A DNA stretch of 14,594 nucleotides, from NCBI GenBank assembly GCA_012840625.1, contig DUSB01000238.1, positions 1 through 14,594 of the forward strand. Reading direction: 5' to 3'. This DNA is from Syntrophomonadaceae bacterium. Its GTDB lineage: Bacteria > Bacillota > Syntrophomonadia > Syntrophomonadales > Syntrophomonadaceae. The notes beneath the pieces are model-generated. The model saw only the letters and a program-made list of their open reading frames with translations, did not search any database and was not told the DNA's origin. Below, piece by piece: positions 6,245-13,392 of the stretch; positions within the stretch are counted from its first letter, which is position 1, and each line of letters starts with the position of its first letter. The translations under genes and the position numbers were made by a program.

Positions 6245-7095
6245 ATTTTCCGCTTATAGCAGCCGGTTTGGCTGTGCTGGCAGGAGCTCTGACGGAATGG
6301 GTGGTTCTTGTTTTGGTTTTAGGACTGTTAAGCAGTGTAGGGGCAGTAGCCAAAAACTATCAGGGCATTGATATACCGGTTAGCTCCGGCATCACATTCC
6401 CCATGACTCTATTGATTGTATATCTGGGCATGTCTCTTTTTGTTCCTCCACCTGCAACCATGCACCTTTTGCTGCTGGGATTGGTCTTCATTTCCTTTCT
6501 GGGTTTTATTGACGATATGCTGGGACAGAGAGATACCCTTGGTTTTAAAGGCCATTTTGGCGCCTTATTTCAGGGACGCTTAACCACCGGAGGACTAAAA
6601 GCGTTGGGAGGGGGTCTGATTGCCCTTTTTGTTGCTTATTTTAGTTCCAGCGGTGGCGGCAATATTGTACTTAATACCATTATTTTAGCCCTGTCTACCA
6701 ATATGTTAAACCTGCTGGATTTACGTCCCGGGCGAGCGATAAAGGGATTTCTTTTTTTCCTGCTTTTATTGCTGCTGGTCAGCTGGGAGTCCATAGATTG
6801 GTTTCTCCTGGCTCCTATTGTGGGTATGATTGTGGTTTATTTTTCCTATGATTTAAAGGCTCGTACCATGATGGGGGATGCCGGCTCCAATGTGCTGGGT
6901 TTCTATCTGGGTTACCTGGTTATCACTCATCTTTCCTTATACAGCCGTTGTGGCGTACTGATTTTTTTAATCGGCCTGCATCTGTATACGGAACGATATT
7001 CTCTTAGCCAAACTATTGAAGCGAATCGTTTTTTATATGCCCTGGATCAACTGGGAAGAGGTGAAAAGCATGATCAACGAGCCAAGACTGATTGA
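6241..7095 (+). CDS. MraY/WecA-fold polyprenyl-P sugar-1-P transferase homologue with altered motif
   Basis: This 284-aa multi-helix membrane protein belongs to the GT4 (MraY/WecA/TagO) superfamily, whose members move a sugar-1-phosphate onto undecaprenyl phosphate. It keeps the Asp pair D91-D92 in LGFIDDMLG, a KGHFGALFQGRLTTGGLK block (103-120) and MMGDAGSNVLGF with D213. The third family motif, normally N-x3-DGxxGLA, reads NLLDLRPGRA (157-166): the DG-x-x-GL part is replaced by D-L-R-P-G-R. It is also shorter than MraY or WecA (usually about 320-360 aa). Start: GTG 6241 overlaps the GT2 stop as GTGA, with AGGGGGAAAGG upstream; a longer reading from an ATG at 6193 lies inside the GT2 gene and is unlikely. 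The last 26 bases overlap the peptidase gene. Substrate and activity are unknown. Confidence 0.75.
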   Translation: MNFPLIAAGLAVLAGALTEWVVLVLVLGLLSSVGAVAKNYQGIDIPVSSGITFPMTLLIVYLGMSLFVPPPATMHLLLLGLVFISFLGFIDDMLGQRDTLGFKGHFGALFQGRLTTGGLKALGGGLIALFVAYFSSSGGGNIVLNTIILALSTNMLNLLDLRPGRAIKGFLFFLLLLLLVSWESIDWFLLAPIVGMIVVYFSYDLKARTMMGDAGSNVLGFYLGYLVITHLSLYSRCGVLIFLIGLHLYTERYSLSQTIEANRFLYALDQLGRGEKHDQRAKTD

Positions 7096-8200
7096 GCAGT
7101 TTTTAACCATGGTTGCGATTGGTTCTGAATCTTTTCGGGAGAAAGCTTTGCGAGACTATCTACAAAGCGAATTTCTTAAACGCGGGCTGGAGATAGAAGA
7201 AGATGATGCTGCCCGATTAATTGGTGGGAATTGCGGCAACCTGCTGGTTCGTGTCCCGGGTAATGTTAATCTTTCTCCTCTGCTGTTATCTGCTCATTTA
7301 GATACTGTTACTCCCGGGGAAAACATTCAAGCTGTGGTCGGTGAGGATGGGTGTATACGCAGCACAGGCCCCACGATCCTGGCCGCCGATGATAAGGCTG
7401 GTATAGCGGCTATCCTGGAGGTTCTGGATGTGCTGGCCGAGGAGAATCAGCCGCGGCCGCCCCTGGAAATACTTTTAACCGTTTGCGAGGAACAGGGATT
7501 GCTGGGAGCTAGGCATTTTGATTTTACCCGGCTTAAATCCCGCATCGGCTATACCCTGGATAGTGATGGTGCGCCAGGAGGAATTGTAGTCAAATCTCCT
7601 GCTCAGAATGAGATTAATTATAAGGTATATGGTCGCGCTGCCCATGCCGGGATGAATCCGGAAGATGGTATTAATGCCATACAGGTCATGGCTTATGCTT
7701 TAAGTCAAATGCCATGCGGCCGTATAGATCCAGAGACCACCTGTAATTTTGGTATGATTGACGGGGGGCAGGCTCGCAATATTGTGGCTGAATACTGTCA
7801 TGTACAGGGCGAAGCGCGCAGTCTGAATCCACAGCGTCTGGAGAGCCTGACCGAAGAACTGCAGCAGACCTTTATTACAGCTGTAGAAAGCCGGGGAGCC
7901 CGGGCAGCAGTGGAAGTTAATTTTCTTTATCCGGCGGTAGTGCTGGATCATGATGAGCCAGTGGTCAGCCTGGCCGCTCAGGCGGCTGAACAGCTTGATC
8001 TGCCGGTAAGTTATAAGAAAACTGGAGGCGGTAGTGATGCAGCCGTGATTTACGGTCATGGCATACGCTGTGCCAACTTGGCCATGGGTATGCGTGCTGC
8101 TCATACCCAGGAAGAACATATTTATGTTAACGATCTAATCAATGTAGTAAAATGGGTGCTGACCATTATTGACCATTATGTCAAGGAGGGTCTGCGATGA
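7070..8200 (+). CDS. M20 metallopeptidase, PepT-like
   Basis: This 376-aa two-zinc aminopeptidase of the M20 family, closest in layout to PepT-type tripeptidases, should act in the cytosol. First metal ligand H76 is in SAHLDTV with D78 next to the site. The bridging D107 is in LAADDKAG, the general base E140 and ligand E141 are in VCEEQG, D164 is in TLDSDG and H345 is in AAHTQEEH. The lid (dimerisation) domain covers about 180-290. All expected ligands are present, so it should be active. Start: ATG 7070 with GAGGTG at 7058-7063, inside the preceding gene; a reading from 7016 would add 18 residues without a good Shine-Dalgarno. It overlaps the GT4-like gene by 26 nt and the DUF3866 gene by an ATGA junction. 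The peptide substrate is unknown; links to cell-wall peptides are only a guess from context. Confidence 0.88.
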   Translation: MINEPRLIEQFLTMVAIGSESFREKALRDYLQSEFLKRGLEIEEDDAARLIGGNCGNLLVRVPGNVNLSPLLLSAHLDTVTPGENIQAVVGEDGCIRSTGPTILAADDKAGIAAILEVLDVLAEENQPRPPLEILLTVCEEQGLLGARHFDFTRLKSRIGYTLDSDGAPGGIVVKSPAQNEINYKVYGRAAHAGMNPEDGINAIQVMAYALSQMPCGRIDPETTCNFGMIDGGQARNIVAEYCHVQGEARSLNPQRLESLTEELQQTFITAVESRGARAAVEVNFLYPAVVLDHDEPVVSLAAQAAEQLDLPVSYKKTGGGSDAAVIYGHGIRCANLAMGMRAAHTQEEHIYVNDLINVVKWVLTIIDHYVKEGLR

Positions 8201-9294
8201 TTGAAACCCGTCGCGGAAAACTGGAGCACATCTTATTTGAGCGTGAGGGCGTACAGGCCTTTGCCGTAAAAATAGGGGGACAAGAACAGAAGTGCCTGGC
8301 TTATACGGACCTATGTGGGATCTTGAAGCCGGGTGATGAGGTGCTATTAAACACCACTGCTATTTCTCTGGGCCTGGGAACCGGAGGATATCATTATGTA
8401 ATATCCCGTGTAGAGCCGGAAGAATTAGATCTGCAGGGGCCGGGACATATTATGAAGCTTCGTTATACCCCTATGCAGGTTCAGGTACTGGCTGTCGAAG
8501 AGCAGGACAGTGTTCACCATGAACGGCTCAAGCAGATTGATTCCCTGGGTAATTGTCCGGTATTGGTTACCACGCTTCATTCTATGCTGGCACCGTTGTG
8601 CTTAATGCTGGCCCGCTATGATCTGCGCGTTGCTTATGTTATGACAGATGGTGCTGCGCTGCCGATTGTATTCAGCCGTACCGTTGATTGGCTGCAAAAA
8701 CATGCTTATCTGTCCGGTACGGTTACTACCGGTCATTCGTTTGGGGGTGACCTGGAGGCGGTTAATGTATACAGCGGGATGCTGGCAGCCAGAGAGGTGC
8801 TGGAGGCGGATGTTATTATTGTTGGCATGGGCCCGGGCATTGTCGGTACCGGGACCCGCTGGGGTTATACCGGCATTGAACAGGGTGATATCTTAAATGC
8901 TGTCGATACCCTTCAGGGACAGGCTATTGCTGTTCCCCGCATCAGTTTTGGCGATGCACGGGAACGTCATCAGGGTATAAGTCATCATACCCTGACCGTT
9001 CTGGATCGAGTCTGTCGTGTACCGGCCATTGTGCCGCTGCCTTTTTTGCCGGAAGACCGTCTACAGCCTATTATGAAACAAATCGAAGACAAGGATCTGT
9101 TCTCACGCTACCGCTTTTGTATGGAAGATGGTGTGGCTATTATCCCTCTGCTGCAGGAATGTGAATTAAAGATTACTACCATGGGAAGAGGGATTGACGA
9201 GGATCCGGAATTCTTTCTGGCCCTGGGAGCCAGTGCTGCTGCAGCAGCTTTGCTGGCTCAGGGTGAGAGCCCACATTATCTAATGCGGGTTTAA
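8197..9294 (+). CDS. DUF3866 family protein
   Basis: This 365-aa protein of unknown function is recognised by the conserved blocks GHSFGGDLEAVNVYSG (179-194), VGMGPGIVGTGTRWGYTG (209-226) and ARERHQGISHHTLTVL (254-269). The Gly-rich blocks and the His/Arg-rich block look like a ligand or metal site, but no biochemical role is established as far as I know. Residues about 1-90 form a separate beta-rich N-terminal part. There is no signal peptide or membrane helix. The ATG overlaps the peptidase stop (ATGA), with AAGGAGGGT just upstream, so the two are translationally coupled and may act together. It appears to be the last gene of the steA run; no clear terminator was found after it. Confidence 0.85.
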   Translation: MIETRRGKLEHILFEREGVQAFAVKIGGQEQKCLAYTDLCGILKPGDEVLLNTTAISLGLGTGGYHYVISRVEPEELDLQGPGHIMKLRYTPMQVQVLAVEEQDSVHHERLKQIDSLGNCPVLVTTLHSMLAPLCLMLARYDLRVAYVMTDGAALPIVFSRTVDWLQKHAYLSGTVTTGHSFGGDLEAVNVYSGMLAAREVLEADVIIVGMGPGIVGTGTRWGYTGIEQGDILNAVDTLQGQAIAVPRISFGDARERHQGISHHTLTVLDRVCRVPAIVPLPFLPEDRLQPIMKQIEDKDLFSRYRFCMEDGVAIIPLLQECELKITTMGRGIDEDPEFFLALGASAAAAALLAQGESPHYLMRV

Positions 9295-9329
9295 ATTGTT
9301 TATTTATCCACGGATGTATCCTACAGCTG

Positions 9330-9458
9330 TTAATGCAGATGGAGATGAATAAATTCCCTCAGGGTCAGTTCAGCAGGATAACGATGTAACCAGTTGAGTA
9401 GCTCATCGATTGTGCCAATAAAATGAATAGAATTATGTCCGGCATATATGTTGTTCAT
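9330..9458 (-). CDS. Possible 42-aa small protein
   Basis: This short minus-strand frame lies in the 227-nt gap between the DUF3866 and NUDIX genes. ATG 9458 has GAGGTG six nt upstream (9465-9470 on the plus strand), an ideal spacing; another ATG two codons earlier has no spacing. The product starts MNNIYAGHNS, has TIDELLNWLHRYP in the middle and ends in a His-rich LHLH tail. It looks like a small soluble helical protein with no membrane segment. I do not recognise a family. No clear promoter or terminator was found for it. It is divergent from the NUDIX gene. The good ribosome site and the otherwise gene-free strand favour a real gene, but the frame is short enough to be chance. Confidence 0.45.
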   Translation of the reverse strand: MNNIYAGHNSIHFIGTIDELLNWLHRYPAELTLREFIHLHLH

Positions 9459-9521
9459 AATCATCACCTCGGGACTAGCATATGTGCGGTTTGGAAATAT
9501 TATGCATGGAGAAGATAAACA

Positions 9522-10052
9522 ATGGATTATACAGAAAAAACCCTGGCCAGCAAATCGATCTTTACCGGGCGTATTATTGATGTATGGGTGGATACCGTTC
9601 TGCTGCCTGATGGCAGGCAGAGTACACGGGAAATTGTGAGGCATGCTCCGGCAGTGGCTATGGTAGCTTTAGATGAAGATGACCAGCTGCTGCTGGTACG
9701 TCAGTACCGCAAACCAGTGGAACAATCTTTGCTGGAGATTCCTGCCGGTATCATGGAGCCTGGAGAAAAGCCTCTGCAAGCTGCCCGGCGTGAATTAGAA
9801 GAAGAAACCGGGTATCGGGCTGACTGCTGGGAAGAATTGGGTTCCTTTTTCACCGGGCCTGGTTTTACGGATGAACGCATCTTTTTATTCCTGGCCACCG
9901 GTTTGCAGAAGGGGCAGCTTCAACCTGATGAGGATGAGTTTCTGGAACTATGCCGCTTTTCGCTGTCGGAAGTGAAAAACATGGTTCATCGTGGTGAAAT
10001 TGTCGATGCAAAAACCATTATTGGTATTCAGTGGGCGTTAATGAAGCGCTAG
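9522..10052 (+). CDS. NUDIX hydrolase, ADP-ribose pyrophosphatase type
   Basis: This 176-aa NUDIX enzyme is expected to split ADP-ribose to AMP and ribose-5-phosphate (NudF-like). The NUDIX box G-x5-E-x7-REL-x-EE-x-G runs from G76 to Y98 (GIMEPGEKPLQAARRELEEE, then TGY), with every catalytic Glu present. PAG (74-76) precedes it, and the N-terminal VRQYRKP block (59-65) is typical of ADP-ribose pyrophosphatases. A GSFFTGPGFTDE segment follows. Start: ATG 9522 with GGAGAAG 7 nt upstream. The endonuclease Q-like gene starts 9 nt after the stop. M. tuberculosis carries a NUDIX gene (Rv1700) between steAB-pyrG and xerD, which matches this neighbourhood. Confidence 0.9.
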   Translation: MDYTEKTLASKSIFTGRIIDVWVDTVLLPDGRQSTREIVRHAPAVAMVALDEDDQLLLVRQYRKPVEQSLLEIPAGIMEPGEKPLQAARRELEEETGYRADCWEELGSFFTGPGFTDERIFLFLATGLQKGQLQPDEDEFLELCRFSLSEVKNMVHRGEIVDAKTIIGIQWALMKR

Positions 10053-10061
10053 GAGAGAACA

Positions 10062-11231
10062 TTGCATACGTATTACGGCGATCTTCACATTCATATCGGA
10101 CAGGCTCGGGGTCGTCCAGTAAAAATTACTGCATCCCGGGATCTTTCATTGCATAAGATCCTTTATCGAGATGCCCCGGCAAAAGGTCTGCATCTGGTGG
10201 GAATTGTTGATGCTGGCAGCACTCTGGTGAGTAGTGAGATAGCCCGGATGTTGGAAAAGGGTCTCATACAAGAACTTCCTGGCGGGGGGTTCCAGGCCAA
10301 TAATGGTGTGCTTATGATTACAGGCTGTGAAATTGAAACCAGAGAAAGAGTCCATGTTATAGCCTATCTGCCCACCTGGCAGGCGCTGCAGCAATGGCAG
10401 GCCTATGTAAAGAGCCGGGTGCAAAACCAGGAGCTTTCCACACAAAAGGTACAGATGGATCTGGGCGAAGTTATGGATTTATGTCAGGAACTCGATGGGA
10501 TTTTTTGTCCTGCTCATGTCTTTACCCCACATAAAGGAATTTACGGAGCCTACACCCGGCGCCTGGAATCCGTTTTCGGAGTACAATATAGAGAAATACA
10601 GGTTTTGGAATTGGGCCTTTCTTCGGATACTGATATGGCTGATACCATTAAGGAAACCAGCCATTTTACCTTTTTATCCAATTCAGATGCTCATTCGGCC
10701 ATTAATATTGGTAGAGAATACAATCGCCTGCGTATGCAGGAGGCTAATTTCAGTGAACTCAGGCTGTGCCTGCAGCATCGTCAGGGACGGGCGGTGGAAG
10801 GCAATTATGGCTTGCATCCTTTGCTGGGAAAATATTATCGCAGCTACTGTAAAGCATGCGATACCATTTTGGATGGGGAAGCTGTGTATCGATCCTGTCC
10901 TTATTGTAATAATACCAGTATTGTTATGGGGGTTTATGATCGTATTAAGGAGCTGCAGGATACTCGGCATTCTGTTCATCCCCCGGGACGTCCACCCTAT
11001 TATTATCGGGTACCGCTATCCTGGCTGCCCGGATTTGGTCCGGTCACCTGTCAGCGCCTGCTAGAAAATTATAGTGAGATTGATATTATTGAGGAGCTGG
11101 ATATAGATATTATTCGTCAAAAGCTTCCTGAACGTCTGGCGAATGTAATTGAAGATATGCGCCAGAATCGTTTAACCATCATTCCCGGAGGAGGTGGTCG
11201 CTATGGTCGGGTCAAAACAAATCATCGTTAG
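10062..11231 (+). CDS. Endonuclease Q-like protein (PHP + zinc ribbon + HhH)
   Basis: This 389-aa protein has the layout of EndoQ, an endonuclease described in Thermococcales and in Bacillus pumilus that nicks DNA 5' of deaminated bases (uracil, hypoxanthine). The PHP domain has GDLHIHIG with H9 and H11, D50 in VGIVDAGS, E90 in TGCEIET, H98, H152 and H157 in CPAHVFTPHKG, and D209/H211 in SNSDAHS: a full set of candidate metal ligands. Four Cys (C263, C266, C279, C282) make a zinc ribbon. A helix-hairpin-helix-like region follows with WLPGFGPVTCQRLLENY at 321-337. Start: TTG 10062, with the AGGAG overlapping the NUDIX stop. The 3' end overlaps the next gene by 29 nt. The family call is good; the exact damage specificity is inferred. 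Confidence 0.85.
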   Translation: MHTYYGDLHIHIGQARGRPVKITASRDLSLHKILYRDAPAKGLHLVGIVDAGSTLVSSEIARMLEKGLIQELPGGGFQANNGVLMITGCEIETRERVHVIAYLPTWQALQQWQAYVKSRVQNQELSTQKVQMDLGEVMDLCQELDGIFCPAHVFTPHKGIYGAYTRRLESVFGVQYREIQVLELGLSSDTDMADTIKETSHFTFLSNSDAHSAINIGREYNRLRMQEANFSELRLCLQHRQGRAVEGNYGLHPLLGKYYRSYCKACDTILDGEAVYRSCPYCNNTSIVMGVYDRIKELQDTRHSVHPPGRPPYYYRVPLSWLPGFGPVTCQRLLENYSEIDIIEELDIDIIRQKLPERLANVIEDMRQNRLTIIPGGGGRYGRVKTNHR

Positions 11232-11862
11232 TTCAGATGCCAGTGGAGCCGTACAGGCAGCCCGGGATGGGTTCGTGGTCATGATTGTAGATGTGATTGA
11301 TATGTCCACTACACTGGAAAGTGCCCTGGATGTTGGTGCTTATGCGGTACTGGGAGCCAGTCCCGATTATACCCGTGCACCGGTAGAGGTTGATCCTGAG
11401 ACAATGGGACGCAGGGCGGCCCGTTTATCACAACAGACCCCTTATGGAATCGTCCTGGTGGCCGAACCACGGGTAGGATCTGATGAAGAACGCCTGTCAC
11501 GCTGCCAGAAGGTCCTGCGTGGTATTGAAAGGGAACAGGGTCGTGTTGAAGCAGTGGTAGCTAACATTGGCGCCGAAGCTCCTCGAGCTGCTGACATGAA
11601 GGGCAGGGTGGTACTGGCGGTTTCAGATACCGGAGGGGTAGCTTATGATGCTGCCAGTCTATTTTCTAACCAGGTGATTACCGGGACTGTAGCCCGTACC
11701 TTGCGGCAAAGGGGTATACAACCTGCTGTAAGTGCGGTTAAAAGAGCCAGGGCGCTTCTCCAGGAGGATAACAAAGGGATTGCCATAATAGCTGCCAGTC
11801 GTAATTCAATGGAGGACGTACTGGCAGCTCAATGGATTGCTAATCTTTTACTTAATGCTTAG
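11203..11862 (+). CDS. ComB (2-phosphosulfolactate phosphatase)-like protein, altered motif
   Basis: This 219-aa protein is distantly similar to ComB. The N-terminal VDVIDMSTTLESALDVGA (29-46) aligns with the ComB signature DVLRATTTIxxALxxGA, and the C-terminal AIIAASRNSMEDVLAAQWIA (194-213) aligns with the ComB end, where a Glu/Asp before the AG segment binds metal. The ComB L-R-A/S residues after DV are I-D-M here, so the sulfolactate phosphatase reaction should not be assumed. No other coenzyme M genes are visible. Start: ATG 11203 behind GGAGGAGGTGG (11187-11197); a GTG at 11194 inside that ribosome site is less likely. It overlaps the EndoQ-like gene by 29 nt, so the two are probably coupled. 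The similarity is judged by eye. Confidence 0.55.
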   Translation: MVGSKQIIVSSDASGAVQAARDGFVVMIVDVIDMSTTLESALDVGAYAVLGASPDYTRAPVEVDPETMGRRAARLSQQTPYGIVLVAEPRVGSDEERLSRCQKVLRGIEREQGRVEAVVANIGAEAPRAADMKGRVVLAVSDTGGVAYDAASLFSNQVITGTVARTLRQRGIQPAVSAVKRARALLQEDNKGIAIIAASRNSMEDVLAAQWIANLLLNA

Positions 11863-11910
11863 AATAAAGTGCTGTGTTTAAAGTAGCGCAAGGGAAAAAG
11901 GGGGATTGTT

Positions 11911-13263
11911 TTGAAGCCGATTTATGTTATTGGACATAAAAATCCTGATCTGGATTCGATTGCGGCAGCGGTTAGTTATAAGGTATTTAAACAGAGTACA
12001 GCAGATGGTCTGTATATAGCAGCGGCTGCCAGTGAAATTAATGATGATCATCAGGCTTTATTAGAAGAACTTGATTTTGAAGTACCCGTAGTGTTAAAAA
12101 ATGTTCGCACCCGGGTAGAAGATTTGCTGGAAAGCAAAAAAGCTTTATATGTTTCCACTGATACCTCATTGATGGAACTGGTCAATCTTATTCGGCGCAA
12201 TGATTTAAAAACCATTCCGGTGCTGGGAGAACAGGAACAGTTTCTGGGGCTCCTGACCATAGGTGATGTCGCCATGATTTTTATGGATGCTCTGGGCAGC
12301 GGACGGGATATAGAAAAAAGCCCTGAAGTCTTGCGCGGCATACTGGATAAAAAAGTAGCAGATATAATGAAAACCCGCGGCCTAGTCTTATTTGAAAAAG
12401 ATGAGCCAGTGGATGAGGCCAGGAAACAAATGCTATCTACCCGTTATAGGAATTATCCGGTGGTAGATGAAGATAACCGCTTTTTAGGACTTATATCGCG
12501 TTATAATCTTCTGCAGATGAAAAGAAAACAGTTAATTTTGGTTGACCATAATGAAAAAAAGCAGGCAGTGGAAGGCATCGAAGAAGCAGAAGTACTGGAA
12601 ATCATTGATCATCATCGAGTAGGAGACCTGCAGACCATTTCGCCCATTTATTTTCGCAACGAGCCGGTAGGATCAACATCGACCTTGATTGTGGAGATCT
12701 TTTTAGAACACGGGATCTTTTTAAGCAGGAACATGGCGCTTTTATTGCTATCAGGCATCATGTCAGATACGATGATTTTCAAATCACCTACCACCACAAG
12801 CAAGGATAAGCGTATGGCTGCTAGGTTGCAGGACATCAGTGGGGTAGATCCGGCGGAATGGGGCAAATATTTATTTGCCAGAACCGGACGTCTGGATAGT
12901 CTGACAGATGAAGAGATTCTCCTGTCTGATTTAAAAGAGTATGTCAGCGGGGATTATACCTTTGCCATTGCTCAGTTTGAAACCATTGACCTGGATAAAT
13001 TTGCTGACCGGCGTAGCCGTCTTCTGGATACCATGGCCAGGATTTGTGCGCAGAAAAATTATGCACTGATGTGCCTGATGGCTACGGATATTTTCGAGGA
13101 AGCCACCGATATGATTGTAGCCGGGGATAAGAAATATCTGGTTGAAGATGCCTTTGAGCATGACCACCGGCATGGCAGTATTTATCTGAAAGGAGTCATG
13201 TCCAGGAAAAAACAGGTAGTTCCGGTTATTTATGAAGCCTTGCGCAAAGAAACCTTGATGTAA
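11911..13263 (+). CDS. CBS-domain family II inorganic pyrophosphatase
   Basis: This 450-aa manganese/cobalt-dependent pyrophosphatase of the DHH family hydrolyses PPi in the cytosol. The N-terminal DHH part has GHKNPDLDS (8-16). Two CBS domains (about 68-125 and 150-205) are inserted, and the DHH part then resumes with VDHN (211-214), IDHHR (232-236) and MSDT (284-287). The DHHA2 domain ends with SRKKQVVP (431-438), which binds the phosphates. There is no DRTGG domain between the CBS pair, so it is the shorter type known from Moorella thermoacetica, whose CBS pair lets AMP/ADP inhibit and ATP activate. Start: TTG 11911 with a G-rich site (AAGGGGGA) upstream. It begins 48 nt after the ComB-like gene, and a terminator follows. 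Confidence 0.93.
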   Translation: MKPIYVIGHKNPDLDSIAAAVSYKVFKQSTADGLYIAAAASEINDDHQALLEELDFEVPVVLKNVRTRVEDLLESKKALYVSTDTSLMELVNLIRRNDLKTIPVLGEQEQFLGLLTIGDVAMIFMDALGSGRDIEKSPEVLRGILDKKVADIMKTRGLVLFEKDEPVDEARKQMLSTRYRNYPVVDEDNRFLGLISRYNLLQMKRKQLILVDHNEKKQAVEGIEEAEVLEIIDHHRVGDLQTISPIYFRNEPVGSTSTLIVEIFLEHGIFLSRNMALLLLSGIMSDTMIFKSPTTTSKDKRMAARLQDISGVDPAEWGKYLFARTGRLDSLTDEEILLSDLKEYVSGDYTFAIAQFETIDLDKFADRRSRLLDTMARICAQKNYALMCLMATDIFEEATDMIVAGDKKYLVEDAFEHDHRHGSIYLKGVMSRKKQVVPVIYEALRKETLM

Positions 13264-13290
13264 ATTCATTCTATTTCAATAAACAAGCTC

Positions 13291-13312
13291 AGGCCTGAAC
13301 AAGGCCTTTTTC
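13291..13312 (+). terminator. Intrinsic terminator after the pyrophosphatase gene
   Basis: AGGCCT (13291-13296), loop GAACA and AGGCCT (13302-13307) make a short GC-rich stem followed by a T run (13307-13311) and further T-rich sequence. It probably ends the NUDIX-to-pyrophosphatase transcript before spoIIM. Confidence 0.7.
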
Positions 13313-13392
13313 TTTTCTGCATAAACAGGGTTTGTTTGCAATATTATTTTGCAGAAGGATAGGCTGCATAAATGACCAGGAGAGGTTCGTCT

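Noticed and set aside
7700..8119. 139-aa minus-strand frame inside the M20 peptidase gene
   Set aside because: Antisense shadow of a gene with all catalytic residues intact.
9474..9503. Sigma-A promoter for the NUDIX gene using TATTAT at 9498
   Set aside because: No acceptable -35 hexamer lies 16-18 nt upstream (CTAGCA/ACTAGC).
10495..11064. 189-aa plus-strand frame inside the EndoQ-like gene
   Set aside because: It lies in another frame of a gene with a complete set of PHP and zinc ligands; no good ribosome site and no motif.
13338..13373. Sigma-E promoter for spoIIM (ATATT with CATAAAT)
   Set aside because: The -35-like ATATT is good, but the only CATA-like -10 is 21 nt away instead of 14-15.
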